Below, piece after piece: positions 35,125-43,785 of a DNA stretch of 64,000 nucleotides (the stretch's first letter is position 1; every line of letters begins with the position of its first letter). The DNA lies in contig NZ_JAATVY010000013.1 in the NCBI RefSeq assembly GCF_011947195.1, forward strand, positions 62,001 through 126,000, read 5' to 3'. Source of the DNA: Planosporangium thailandense. GTDB lineage: Bacteria > Actinomycetota > Actinomycetes > Mycobacteriales > Micromonosporaceae. Both the position numbers and the translations under genes were made by a program. A model generated the notes under the pieces. It worked only from the letters and a program-made list of their open reading frames with translations, made no database searches and was not told where the DNA came from.

Positions 35125-37245
35125 TCATCCGGCCCGGGCGCAGTCATACAGGCCGGACACGTCGAGCGCGGGGGCGTTGACGGGCTTGCAGTTGCCGGTC
35201 ACCCACGTGGTCGTCGCGCTGTTGCCGCGCCGCCCGAAGCCCCCTCCTTCCAGCACGTACCGGGCCTGCCCAGCGGCGACGAGCTTCGCCAGTTGGTCGG
35301 TGGTCGGGAACGGGACCTGTCCGGAGAACCCGCCCATCGGAAGGACCGAGGCCCCGGCCAGGATGAGCGGTCCCGCCTGCATCGAGCCCTGCGTGGCGAC
35401 CAGGTACCGGCTGCCCGGCTGGTGGCTCTTCAGATATGCGACGAGCCGCTCGGTCTGTGCGCTCGGCCGGTCGCTGACACCGCCGAAGCCACCGCGTCCA
35501 CTGCGTCCCGACCAGGCGCCGGGTGCCTGACCACGGCCGGCGGCCCGGCCACCGTCCGGCGTGCCCCACATCCCGGACCGCTCGAACGTGCCGCCCCTCC
35601 GGTCACCGTCGAAGCCGCCGGCACCACCGGCCCCGGCTGCGAGGCCGTAGCGGCGATCCCGATCCGCGCCGCCGGTACCACCTCGGGCCGGGCCGAAGCC
35701 GAACCCCCGGGCGGGCCCGGCCGACGGGCCACCGCCCGATCCCGCGTACCGGCTGTCGTCGGTCGACGCGGCCCAGGCCGTCGGCGCGACGGCCAGCGCA
35801 CCGACCGTGGCGGCCATCGCGACGGCGGCGATCCGGGCTCTTCGACCGCCTCTCGGAGTTCCGTGCCCCGCAACGCCCTGCATCAGGGTGGTGACCACGA
35901 GCAGGATCACACCGACCGCGCCGAGCGACACGAGCAGCGGGGTGAGCCAGGGCAGGAAGGAGGGGTACTGCCCGGACAGGTAGGCGGCCCATCCGATCGA
36001 GACGGCGACCGTTGCCGGCAGGAGCCAACGTCGCCGGCCCGGCCGTCGGTAGGCCTGCCAGAGCGTCACCGTGCCGCCGCCGGCCAGCGCCGCGACGGCT
36101 GGAGCCACGGCGACCACGTAGTACGTGTGCGCTACGCGGCCGGTCGAGAACGCGGCCGTGTAGACCGCCAGCCATCCTCCAAACAGGAGGAAGCCGGCCC
36201 GGACGGCGTCGGTGCGCGGGGTCCGCCCGCGCCACCAGATCCCGCACACCAGGCCGATGACAGCGAGCGGGTACAGCCAGCCGACCTGGGACGCGACGTC
36301 GGCGCCGAGCATGTACGAGGCGACGGCGCCGCCGTGTCGACCGAAGCCGACCGCCGTGTCGGTGTTCAGCCCGTACCGGTTGAACAGGTTGTAGTCGAAC
36401 ACCATCGACAGCGGGGAGTTGTCGGTCGAGCCGTCGATGTACGGGCGCGCCGACGCCGGCGTGAGCAGCACCATGACGATCCACGACAGGGACACCGCGA
36501 GCGTGACGAGCCCGGCGAGCCCGACGTGTCCGAGCGGGCGGCGCACCGTACCGGGCGCGGCGACCAGGTAGGCAAGGGCCAGCGCGGGCAGGATGCCCCA
36601 CGCCTCGACCATCTTGGCCTGGAAGGCCAGCCCCACCCAGACTCCGGCCAGCAACAGCCAGCGCAGCCGGCCGCCCGCGACCGCGCGTTGCGTCGCATCG
36701 GCGGCGAGGACCAGCAGCATCGTCAGTAACGTGTCGGAGATCTCGGCGTGGGAGAGCGCCGCGACGATCGGCGTCGTGGCGAACGCCGCCGCGGCCAGGA
36801 TGCCGGCGGTCGGGCCGATCCAGCGGCGTACGACCCCGTACAGCACGAGCAGGGTGACCACGGTTTCGACCACCTGCGGCAGCAGGACCGACCAGGTCGA
36901 GAAGCCGAAGATCCGGGCCGACAGCGCCTCGACCATGAACGCGCCGGGCAGCTTGTCGAGCGTGATCGACGCTGCCGGGTCGTACCCGCCGTAGAGGAAC
37001 GCCTTCCAGTTCTCGGCCATGCTCTTGACGGCCGGGGCGTAGAACCCGTGCAGTTCACCGAGGCGCACACCCCAGGCGTAGAACGCGCCGGCGACGACGG
37101 CCAGCAGGAGCAGCGCCGGTCGGGCCCATCGCGGCTGGCCGGCGGGGGACAGCCAGGGCAGTCGACGGCTGCGCGCGACGGGTGGGGTGCCGGAGGTGGT
37201 GGCGTTGGGCGGGATGCCGACGGATGGTGCAGCGGTCGCGCTCAC
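35125..37245 (-). CDS. GT39-type membrane glycosyltransferase (ArnT/YkcA-like)
   Basis: 706 residues if the GTG at 37245 is the start; an in-frame ATG at 37290 is the alternative, and neither has a clear ribosome site. It has about 11-12 membrane helices. FYAPAVKSMAENWKAFL and DPAASITLDKLPGAFMVEAL near the N-terminus match polyprenyl-phosphate-sugar transferases of the ArnT/PMT superfamily; the second contains the conserved Asp. A Gly/Arg/Ser-rich insert (about 515-580) precedes a small extracytoplasmic domain ending in CKPVN...YDCARAG. It probably transfers a sugar from a lipid carrier to an envelope acceptor. Confidence 0.87.
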   Translation of the reverse strand: MSATAAPSVGIPPNATTSGTPPVARSRRLPWLSPAGQPRWARPALLLLAVVAGAFYAWGVRLGELHGFYAPAVKSMAENWKAFLYGGYDPAASITLDKLPGAFMVEALSARIFGFSTWSVLLPQVVETVVTLLVLYGVVRRWIGPTAGILAAAAFATTPIVAALSHAEISDTLLTMLLVLAADATQRAVAGGRLRWLLLAGVWVGLAFQAKMVEAWGILPALALAYLVAAPGTVRRPLGHVGLAGLVTLAVSLSWIVMVLLTPASARPYIDGSTDNSPLSMVFDYNLFNRYGLNTDTAVGFGRHGGAVASYMLGADVASQVGWLYPLAVIGLVCGIWWRGRTPRTDAVRAGFLLFGGWLAVYTAAFSTGRVAHTYYVVAVAPAVAALAGGGTVTLWQAYRRPGRRRWLLPATVAVSIGWAAYLSGQYPSFLPWLTPLLVSLGAVGVILLVVTTLMQGVAGHGTPRGGRRARIAAVAMAATVGALAVAPTAWAASTDDSRYAGSGGGPSAGPARGFGFGPARGGTGGADRDRRYGLAAGAGGAGGFDGDRRGGTFERSGMWGTPDGGRAAGRGQAPGAWSGRSGRGGFGGVSDRPSAQTERLVAYLKSHQPGSRYLVATQGSMQAGPLILAGASVLPMGGFSGQVPFPTTDQLAKLVAAGQARYVLEGGGFGRRGNSATTTWVTGNCKPVNAPALDVSGLYDCARAG

Positions 37246-37262
37246 ACGGTGACTCTGCCGGA

Positions 37263-37283
37263 CGAAGGTACGAGAAACCTTCG
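37263..37283. promoter_or_regulatory. Inverted repeats before the GT39 gene
   Basis: CGAAGGT-N7-ACCTTCG (37263-37283) is a 7-7-7 dyad. It lies upstream of the gene if translation starts at 37245, or inside it if at 37290. A second dyad, ATCGGTACCGAT, is at 37307-37318. Both lie between the lacI-type gene end and the GT39 gene. They are possible operators; the regulator is unknown. Confidence 0.4.
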
Positions 37284-37323
37284 GTGGCATTGGGAGTTTG
37301 CTGAGAATCGGTACCGATCAATG

Positions 37324-38364
37324 CTAAAGTCCGCGTTCGACGAGCCGTGTGGGCAGGACGGTGGTGGTCGGCGGGGAGTCGTCGCCGTCGATCCGCTGAA
37401 ACAGCAGCCGAGCCGCCTGCCGTCCGAGCTCGCGGGTGTCGTATCTGATCACGGTGAACGGTCGTGGCATGAGATGCGACAGCTCGAAATCGTCGAACCC
37501 GACCAGCGCCGCGTCGCTGCCGCGCCGCCACAGTTCGCGTACCACGCCGACGGTGATGCGGTTGTTCGTACTGAAGAAGGCGGTGGGCGGGTCGGCCGAG
37601 TCGAGCAGGTCGGCGGTGACGTGTGCGGCGGTGTCCGGGTCCGCCACGCCGTCGCGGATCAGCGCGGGATCGCCGGTGATGCCGGCCTCGGCCAGTGCGT
37701 GCTGCGCGCCGCCGAGGCGTTCGGCCATCGTGTAGACGGCGGTGGAGTCGAGCAGTGTGGCGATCCGCCGATGCCCCCGCGCGAGGAGGTGCCGTATGCC
37801 GGCCTCCGCGCCGCCCCGGTTGTCGAGCAGGACCGTGTCGGCGAGCAGGCCGCCGGCGGGGCGGTCGAGGAACACCACCGGTGTGCCCATCTCGACCTCG
37901 ACCCGCAGGAAGGTGTGGTCGAAACCGGCGGGTACGACCAGTAGCCCGTCGACCCGCCGGGAACACAGGTCGAGCAGCAGGTCCTGCTCGCGCTGCGGGT
38001 CCTCTTCCGAGCTGGCGGTGAGCAGCATGGTGCCGTGGGTGCTCGCCACCTCGGCGACGGCCGCCGCGACGGTCGCGTAGAACGGGTTGCCGATCTCTTC
38101 GATGACGAGCCCGATCGTGGATGTCGCCCCGCCCGAGCGCAGCGTCCGCGCGAGGCCGTTGCTGCGGTAGCCGAGTTCGGTGACGGCCGCGAGTACCCGG
38201 TCGACGAGATCCTGCCGTACGTACGGGGCGTTGTTGACCACCCGTGACACGGTCTTGACGCTGACGCCGGCGCGGTCGGCGACGTCGACCATGGTCGGGC
38301 GGCGCGCCGGCCGGCCCGGCGCCGCCGCCTCGGGCTCGGTGGCCGGGTCTGTTCGCTTCGCCAT
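37324..38364 (-). CDS. LacI-family transcriptional regulator
   Basis: 346 residues from ATG 38364, with GGAGG 5 nt upstream. The LacI helix-turn-helix lies at about 24-50 (TMVDVADRAGVSVKTVSRVVNN), followed by the hinge and a periplasmic-binding-protein-like sensor domain (TIGLVIEEIGNPFYA, VGFDDFELSHLMPRP). It is divergent from the GH92 mannosidase. The space between them holds an AACGTT-centred LacI-type operator at 38501-38514. It probably represses that mannosidase until a mannose-containing sugar is present (inference). Confidence 0.94.
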   Translation of the reverse strand: MAKRTDPATEPEAAAPGRPARRPTMVDVADRAGVSVKTVSRVVNNAPYVRQDLVDRVLAAVTELGYRSNGLARTLRSGGATSTIGLVIEEIGNPFYATVAAAVAEVASTHGTMLLTASSEEDPQREQDLLLDLCSRRVDGLLVVPAGFDHTFLRVEVEMGTPVVFLDRPAGGLLADTVLLDNRGGAEAGIRHLLARGHRRIATLLDSTAVYTMAERLGGAQHALAEAGITGDPALIRDGVADPDTAAHVTADLLDSADPPTAFFSTNNRITVGVVRELWRRGSDAALVGFDDFELSHLMPRPFTVIRYDTRELGRQAARLLFQRIDGDDSPPTTTVLPTRLVERGL

Positions 38365-38454
38365 GCCACCTCCGATCCGGTTTCCATCGACGTCCCGCGA
38401 TTCGATCACGGCGCGGGCCTCCCGCCAAACCCCCTATCTCATCGTGGCGGGTAC

Positions 38455-38514
38455 TTGACACCGTGTTACATCGATGAGTATCTATTACCGCACGGCGTAC
38501 TGGCAACGTTGTCA
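38455..38514 (+). promoter_or_regulatory. GH92 promoter with LacI-type operator
   Basis: TTGACA (38455-38460) and a weak TATCTA (38479-38484) are 18 bp apart. Downstream lies TGGCAACGTTGTCA (38501-38514), a near-perfect palindrome with the central CG step typical of LacI-family operators. Bound repressor would block early transcription of the mannosidase gene. Confidence 0.6.
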
Positions 38515-38547
38515 ATCGCTCCCATCACGAGAACGGGAGACGGCAGT

Positions 38548-41277
38548 ATGTCCCTTGCCCCGGTACCCCCACGTTCCCTCGCCGGCTTTCTGGCCGGTAG
38601 CGTCATGCTGGTAGGCGCGGTCGCGGTCCCGACCGCGGCCGCCGCCCAGCCAAATGTCCGCATCGGACGGCCCGCGATGGCCAGCGTGACCCCGTACATC
38701 AATCCCTTCATCGGCACCGACGACAGCAACTCGCCGGACCCGGTCGGCGGCGGCGCCGGCGGAAGCACCTACCCGGGCGCGGTCGTGCCGTTCGGCATGG
38801 TCCAGTTCAGCCCGGACACCCCGACCGCGTCGCCGTCGGGATACCGCGACCGCGACCGCACGATCGAGGAGTTCAGCCTCACCCACTTCGACGGCGCCGG
38901 CTGCCCCAACAACGAGGATCTCGGCATCCTGCCGGTCACCGGAGACCTCGGCGGGTCGCCCGGCGCGAACTGGACGAGCTACGCCTCCGGCTACACCAAG
39001 GCGAACGAGGCCGCCTCGCCCGGGTACTACCGCAACCGGCTCGACCGGTACGCCACGACGGTCGAACTGACCGCGACCACGCGTACCGGCATGGCCAAGC
39101 TGACGTACCCGAACACGACCTCCGCCCGGGTCCTGGTCAACACCAGTCGCAGCGCCACCGGTAACCGGCGCGGAGACCTGACGATCAACGGATCGCAGCT
39201 CACCGGCAGCGTGACGGCCGGCGGCTTCTGCGGATCGAGCAAGACGTACAAGATCTACTTCGCCATCCGGTTCGACCGCGCGCCGACCGGGTCCGGCACC
39301 TGGCAGGGCGGCGCGGTCTCGCCCGGCTCGGCGAGCGTCAGCGGAGTCGACACCGGCGGGTACGTCACCTTCGACACCAGCACGAATCCGACGGTCACGA
39401 TGACGGTGGCGTTGTCGTACGTGAGCGCCGCCAACGCGACCGCGAACCTGGCGGCGGAGAACCCGGGCTTCGACTTCACAGGCGTACGCGCCGGCGCCGA
39501 CGCCGCGTGGAACGCCGCCCTGAGCCGGGTGCAGGTGAGCGGCGGGGACCCGGCCGACCTGCAGAAGTTCTACACCGCGCTCTACCACGTGATGCAGAGC
39601 CCCAACGTGGCCAGCGACATCAACGGCCAGTACATGGGCTTCGACAACGCCGTGCACACGGCCGGACACCCGGTCTACCAGAACTACTCCGGCTGGGACA
39701 TCTACCGGTCGTGGGCGGCGTTGATGGCGTTCGTCGCCCCGGACGTGATGACCGACGTCGTCAGGTCGATGGTGCTCGACGGGCAGCAGGGCGGGCTGCT
39801 GCCCAAGTGGTCGCAGGCGACCAACGAGGACTTCATCATGACCGGCGACCCGGGGCCGATCATCGTGGCCAGCGCGTACGCGTTCGGCGTGCGCGGGTTC
39901 GACACGGCGGCCGCCCTCGCGCTGATGCGCAAGAGCGCGGCCGGCGGCACCACGCAGGGCAAGGCGATCCGCGGCCGGGAGAGCGGGTACGAGTCGAAGC
40001 ATTTCATCGCCGAGGACCCGTCGGACTCCCTGGAGTACTCCGCCTCGGACTTCGCGATCGCCCAGTTCGCGCACGCGCTCGGCGACACCGGCACGTACCA
40101 GGCGGCCATGGCCCGCGCCCAGTGGTGGCGCAACGTGTTCAACCCCGAATCGGGGTACATCCACCCCCGCCACGCCGACGGCACCTGGCCCTGGCCGCTC
40201 GACCCGGCCAGCCCGTCCGGGTACACCGAGGGCAACGCCTCCCAGTACACCTGGATGGTCCCGTACAACCTCGGCGGCCTGATCGACGCGATGGGCGGCG
40301 CGCCGACGGCGATCCAGCGGCTCGACCACCACTTCACCCAGCTCAACGGCGGCCTGTCCCGGCCGTACTTCTACATCGGCAACGAGCCCGAGCACGGCGT
40401 GCCGTGGGTGTACAACTTCGCCGGTGACCCGGCGGGCACGTCAGCCGCGGTGCGCCGGGTGATGACCGAGTCGTTCACGACCGGGGCCGGCGGCCTTCCC
40501 GGCAACGACGACCTGGGCGCGACGTCGGCGTGGTACGTGTGGGCGGCGCTCGGGATGTACCCGGCGACCCCCGGGGCCGACACGCTCGCCCTGCACGGCC
40601 CGCAGTTCCCGGAGATCGTCATCCGGCGGCCCGGCGGCGACGTGCGGATCACCGGCGGCAGCGCGACCGCGCCGTACGTGCGGGGCCTGTCGGTCAACGG
40701 CGTGCCCACGAGCCACAACTACCTGCGCTACGGCGACGTGGCGAACGGCGTGACGCTGGCGTACACGATGGGTGGCACGCCGGGCGACTGGGGGACCGGC
40801 GACGGTGACGTGCCCCCGTCGTTCACCGACGGCGCCGTCCAGCCGCCGGCCGCGCCGCGGCTCGGCCCCGACCTCGCGCTGAACCGTCCGGTCACCGGGT
40901 CGGCGACCTGCGCGGCGACCGAGACTCTCGGCAGGGCGGTCGACGGCAGCCTTGCGGGCAACAGCAAATGGTGCTCGCACGCCTCGCCCGGGGTCCTGCA
41001 GGTGGATCTCGGCTCGGCGCGCAACGTGTCGTCGTTCGTGGTCAAGCACGCCGGCCTCGGCGGGGAGACGACCGGGTGGAACACCGGCGCCTTCACGATC
41101 GAGACCAGCCTCGACGGTACGACCTGGCAGCCCGCGGTCAGCGTGACCGGGTCGCGGGCCAGCCGTACGTTCCATCCGGTCGCGGCGCGCAGCGCCCGGT
41201 ACGTGCGGTTGACGGTCACGACGCCGACGAACAACGGCGACGACGCCACGCGGATCTACGAGTTCGAGGTGTACTGA
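38548..41277 (+). CDS. Secreted GH92 alpha-mannosidase with discoidin-like domain
   Basis: 909 residues from ATG 38548, with GGGAGA 7 nt upstream. A signal peptide (about 1-34) is followed by the GH92 N-terminal beta domain (NPFIGTDDSNSPDP, THFDGAGCPN) and the helical barrel (NASQYTWMVPYNLGGLIDA, PYFYIGNEPEHGVPWVYNF, GNDDLGATSAWYVWAALGM). GH92 enzymes are calcium-dependent exo-mannosidases, mostly alpha-1,2, acting on mannans and glycoproteins. The last 140 residues form an F5/8-type (CBM32-like) sugar-binding domain. It is divergent from a LacI regulator. Palindrome B3 starts 9 nt after the stop. Confidence 0.95.
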   Translation: MSLAPVPPRSLAGFLAGSVMLVGAVAVPTAAAAQPNVRIGRPAMASVTPYINPFIGTDDSNSPDPVGGGAGGSTYPGAVVPFGMVQFSPDTPTASPSGYRDRDRTIEEFSLTHFDGAGCPNNEDLGILPVTGDLGGSPGANWTSYASGYTKANEAASPGYYRNRLDRYATTVELTATTRTGMAKLTYPNTTSARVLVNTSRSATGNRRGDLTINGSQLTGSVTAGGFCGSSKTYKIYFAIRFDRAPTGSGTWQGGAVSPGSASVSGVDTGGYVTFDTSTNPTVTMTVALSYVSAANATANLAAENPGFDFTGVRAGADAAWNAALSRVQVSGGDPADLQKFYTALYHVMQSPNVASDINGQYMGFDNAVHTAGHPVYQNYSGWDIYRSWAALMAFVAPDVMTDVVRSMVLDGQQGGLLPKWSQATNEDFIMTGDPGPIIVASAYAFGVRGFDTAAALALMRKSAAGGTTQGKAIRGRESGYESKHFIAEDPSDSLEYSASDFAIAQFAHALGDTGTYQAAMARAQWWRNVFNPESGYIHPRHADGTWPWPLDPASPSGYTEGNASQYTWMVPYNLGGLIDAMGGAPTAIQRLDHHFTQLNGGLSRPYFYIGNEPEHGVPWVYNFAGDPAGTSAAVRRVMTESFTTGAGGLPGNDDLGATSAWYVWAALGMYPATPGADTLALHGPQFPEIVIRRPGGDVRITGGSATAPYVRGLSVNGVPTSHNYLRYGDVANGVTLAYTMGGTPGDWGTGDGDVPPSFTDGAVQPPAAPRLGPDLALNRPVTGSATCAATETLGRAVDGSLAGNSKWCSHASPGVLQVDLGSARNVSSFVVKHAGLGGETTGWNTGAFTIETSLDGTTWQPAVSVTGSRASRTFHPVAARSARYVRLTVTTPTNNGDDATRIYEFEVY

Positions 41278-41286
41278 ACCTTCCGC

Positions 41287-41336
41287 CGATCTTGGACACT
41301 TGTGAGACCTATAGGTCTCACAAGTGTCCAAGATCG
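41287..41336. repeat. Palindrome family B, copy B3 (perfect, no loop)
   Basis: A 50-bp perfect palindrome: 25-bp arms (41287-41311 and 41312-41336) with no unpaired centre. The right arm contains the stop and last codons of the minus-strand NUDIX gene. It lies between the convergent GH92 and NUDIX genes. Confidence 0.93.
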
Positions 41337-41773
41337 CGGAGTATCGCGCGGTGCTCCGCGGAGCGGAGGAACGTCGGCACCACCCGGTCGACGCGGCTGG
41401 CCAGCGGCAGCGCGAGGGCCTCCGACGGGGCGAAGAACCGCAGCGCCGCCCCCTCGCCGAGGACCAGGTCCTCCTGGCTAGCGCGCGCCGCGCCGTAGAA
41501 CACGTGCCAGTCGATGCGCATGCCGGGAGTCAGGCGGGCCGGGAAGCTCTCGTGCGCGAAGAGCGTCAGGTCGCCGTGGACCCCGAGGCCGGTCTCCTCG
41601 TACAGTTCGCGCCGCGCCGCGACGGCCGGATCCTCGCCCGCCTCCACGTGCCCGCCCGGCAGGCCCCAGCGGTCCGGGTCCATCCGGGCGTCAGGTTCGC
41701 GCAGCTGCAGCAGGATGGCCCCGTCCTGGTTGACCAGTAGGACGCTGGCCAGACGCAGGACAGCAGGTGACAT
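41318..41773 (-). CDS. NUDIX hydrolase
   Basis: 151 residues from ATG 41773. The NUDIX box GGHVEAGEDPAVAARRELYE (about 40-59), continuing into ETGL, has the metal-binding Glu residues, so it hydrolyses a nucleoside diphosphate linked to another moiety. The substrate is unknown. Its last five codons and stop are encoded by the right half of palindrome B3 (…DLGHL), so the repeat has become part of the protein. The upstream ribosome site is weak. Confidence 0.92.
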   Translation of the reverse strand: MSPAVLRLASVLLVNQDGAILLQLREPDARMDPDRWGLPGGHVEAGEDPAVAARRELYEETGLGVHGDLTLFAHESFPARLTPGMRIDWHVFYGAARASQEDLVLGEGAALRFFAPSEALALPLASRVDRVVPTFLRSAEHRAILRDLGHL

Positions 41774-41880
41774 GTGATCACTGTAGGGGCAATGTGGCCC
41801 TGACCGGCCCGATTGGTCCGGTAGTCGACGCGTGTCCTGGGTACCTGTCCCACCAGGACACATGAGGGGGCGTGGATGTG

Positions 41881-42060
41881 ATGACCGAGCCCGAACGCGC
41901 CGACGTGGACAAGACCGGCTTCTCCGAGGACGCCGATCCCGGTGCCGCTGGAGACTTCGCCGACGAGCACAGCGACACCACGTTCGCCGACGAGGTGGCC
42001 GACGGCCCCGAGCACGCCCGCGACCCCGACGAGCCCGAGGGGCGGGAGGGGCTCGACTAG
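41881..42060 (+). CDS. Small acidic hydrophilic protein
   Basis: 59 residues from ATG 41881 (MTEPERADVDKTGFSEDAD...); GTG 41878 is also possible, with GAGGGGG upstream of both. More than a third of residues are Asp or Glu, and there is no Cys or hydrophobic core. Upstream lies a GGGTAC (41839-41844) without a good -35 match. It resembles in composition the small proteins at 27043, 51527 and 53704. Function unknown. Confidence 0.65.
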   Translation: MTEPERADVDKTGFSEDADPGAAGDFADEHSDTTFADEVADGPEHARDPDEPEGREGLD

Positions 42061-42090
42061 ACATCCCGCGCGGTGTGCGCACAATGGCGC

Positions 42091-43125
42091 ATGGCCACCC
42101 CGACCGCACCGCGCTGGATCGACGCCGCGAAAGCGCCGGCGAGCACGCCGCCCCCGCTGGAGGGGGAGTGGGCCCCCGCCGACACCCGGCTCGACGACCT
42201 CCAGCGGTACCCGCTGCCGAGCGGCCACGGGCCCGAGGACGTCGTCGTCGACGCCGAAGGCCGGCTGGTCACCGGTACCGACGACGGCCGGCTGTGGCGC
42301 TGGCCGGTGCACGACGGGCAGCGCCCCGTGCCGGCGCCCGAACTCGTCGCGGACACCGGCGGCCGGCCGCTCGGCATCGAGGTCGACCCGCGCGACGGCA
42401 GCCTCGTCGTCTGCGACGCCGAGCGTGGGCTGCTGCGGGTCACCGGAGACGGCGCGGTGACGCCGCTGGCCGACCGCGCCGCCGGCAAGCCGATCCGGCT
42501 CTGCGACAACGCGGCGGTCGCCCGTGACGGCACGGTCTACTTCTCCGACAGCTCCGACCGGTACGGGTTCGCCGACTGGCGGCTCGACCTGCTGGAACAC
42601 CGGCCCAACGGCAGGCTGCTGCGCTACGACCCGGCCAGCGGCGACACCGACGTGGTCGCCGGCGGGCTGTACTTCCCCAACGGGGTGGCGCTCACCCCGG
42701 ACGAGTCGGCGCTGCTGTTCGTCGAGACGAGCATGCACCGGCTGATGCGGCTGCCGCTCGACGGCGGGTCGCCGACCCGGCTCGCGGACCTGCCCGCGTA
42801 CCCGGACAACATGGCGCCGGTCGGCGACGGCACCTACTGGATCGCGCTGCCCAGCCCCCGGGTGGCCGCCCTCGAACGGCTGCTGCCGTACCCGAGGGTG
42901 CGGCAACTGGTGGCCAAGGTGCCGGAGCGGCTGCAGCCGCAGCCGAAACGGTACGGGCTGGCGGCGCTCGTCGACGGTGCCGGGCGGGTGCTGCGGACCC
43001 TGCACGGTCCCGCCGGCCGCTACCTGATGATCACTGGTGTCCGGCAGCACGGATCGACGCTGTGGCTGGGCAGCCTGACCGAGAACGCGGTCGCGCGGGT
43101 GAGCCTGGACGCCGGCCCGGGTTAG
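42091..43125 (+). CDS. SMP-30/strictosidine-synthase-like beta-propeller protein
   Basis: 344 residues from ATG 42091; a GTG at 42073 is possible, and neither has a strong ribosome site. The repeats DVVVDAEGRLVTGTDDGRL, GIEVDPRDGSLVVCDAERG and NGVALTPDESALLFVETSMHRL are blades of a six-bladed propeller, as in gluconolactonases and strictosidine-synthase-like hydrolases. SDRYGFADWRLDLLEHRPNG is typical of the latter group. It lacks a signal peptide, so it is probably a cytoplasmic metal-dependent lactonase or esterase of unknown substrate. Confidence 0.85.
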   Translation: MATPTAPRWIDAAKAPASTPPPLEGEWAPADTRLDDLQRYPLPSGHGPEDVVVDAEGRLVTGTDDGRLWRWPVHDGQRPVPAPELVADTGGRPLGIEVDPRDGSLVVCDAERGLLRVTGDGAVTPLADRAAGKPIRLCDNAAVARDGTVYFSDSSDRYGFADWRLDLLEHRPNGRLLRYDPASGDTDVVAGGLYFPNGVALTPDESALLFVETSMHRLMRLPLDGGSPTRLADLPAYPDNMAPVGDGTYWIALPSPRVAALERLLPYPRVRQLVAKVPERLQPQPKRYGLAALVDGAGRVLRTLHGPAGRYLMITGVRQHGSTLWLGSLTENAVARVSLDAGPG

Positions 43126-43180
43126 CGCACCCGGGCGGGCGGGTAGCCGCGCGGACGACCCGATTCGGCGGGAGGGCGCC

Positions 43181-43765
43181 GTGAGTGATCCGGCCGTGAG
43201 CAGTCCCCAGGGCCGCGCCGAGGATCTGGTGGACGTTCTCATCCATGACCACCGCATGATCGAAGAGCTGTTCGGTGAGCTGGAGACCGGTGACCCGGGC
43301 GCGGACGAGCGGCGCCGGCTCGCGAACGAGGTCGTGGCCGAACTGGTGCGGCACACCGTCGCCGAGGAGCGGTACCTGTATCCGACGGTCCGCAAGGTCC
43401 TTCCCGAGGGCGACCGGGTCGCCGACCATGAGATTCATGATCACAATGAGGCCGAGCGGGACATGAAGAGCATCGAGGGCCTCGACCCGACCACGCCCGA
43501 CTTCGAGTTCACGCTCACCAAGCTGATGGGGGAGATGCGCCAGCACATCCTCGAAGAAGAGGTCGAGCTCTTCCCCCGGTTGCGGGCGGCGGCCGACCCG
43601 GCCGAACTGCGGGAGCTGGCCCGCAAGACGCAGCAGGTCAAGCGGCTTGCCCCGACCCGGCCACACCCGTCGGCGCCGAGCCGCCCGCCGGCGAGCACGC
43701 TGCTGGAACCGGCGCTCGGGCTCGTCGACCGGATCCGGGACGCGCTGAGCCGCCGCGCCACCTGA
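43181..43765 (+). CDS. Hemerythrin HHE-domain protein
   Basis: 194 residues from GTG 43181, with GGGAGGG 4 nt upstream. A four-helix HHE domain (about 15-150) shows the iron-binding His/Glu pattern: IHDHRMIEELF, RHTVAEERYLYP, EIHDHNEAERD, RQHILEEEVELFP. The C-terminus is a Pro/Arg linker and a short amphipathic helix. Such proteins bind O2, NO or iron and often take part in stress responses. A GGGTAG lies upstream (43141-43146) with a near-match -35 at 17 bp. Confidence 0.9.
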   Translation: MSDPAVSSPQGRAEDLVDVLIHDHRMIEELFGELETGDPGADERRRLANEVVAELVRHTVAEERYLYPTVRKVLPEGDRVADHEIHDHNEAERDMKSIEGLDPTTPDFEFTLTKLMGEMRQHILEEEVELFPRLRAAADPAELRELARKTQQVKRLAPTRPHPSAPSRPPASTLLEPALGLVDRIRDALSRRAT

Positions 43766-43785
43766 ACACGCGGCCCGGCGGGCGG

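Noticed and set aside
41839-41844. Sigma-B-like promoter before the 41881 protein
   Set aside because: GGGTAC is present, but no GNNT occurs at 14-16 bp upstream, so it was not counted.
43141-43146. Eighth sigma-B-like promoter at the hemerythrin gene
   Set aside because: GGGTAG is present, but the best GNNT lies 17 bp away, outside the 14-16 bp range.
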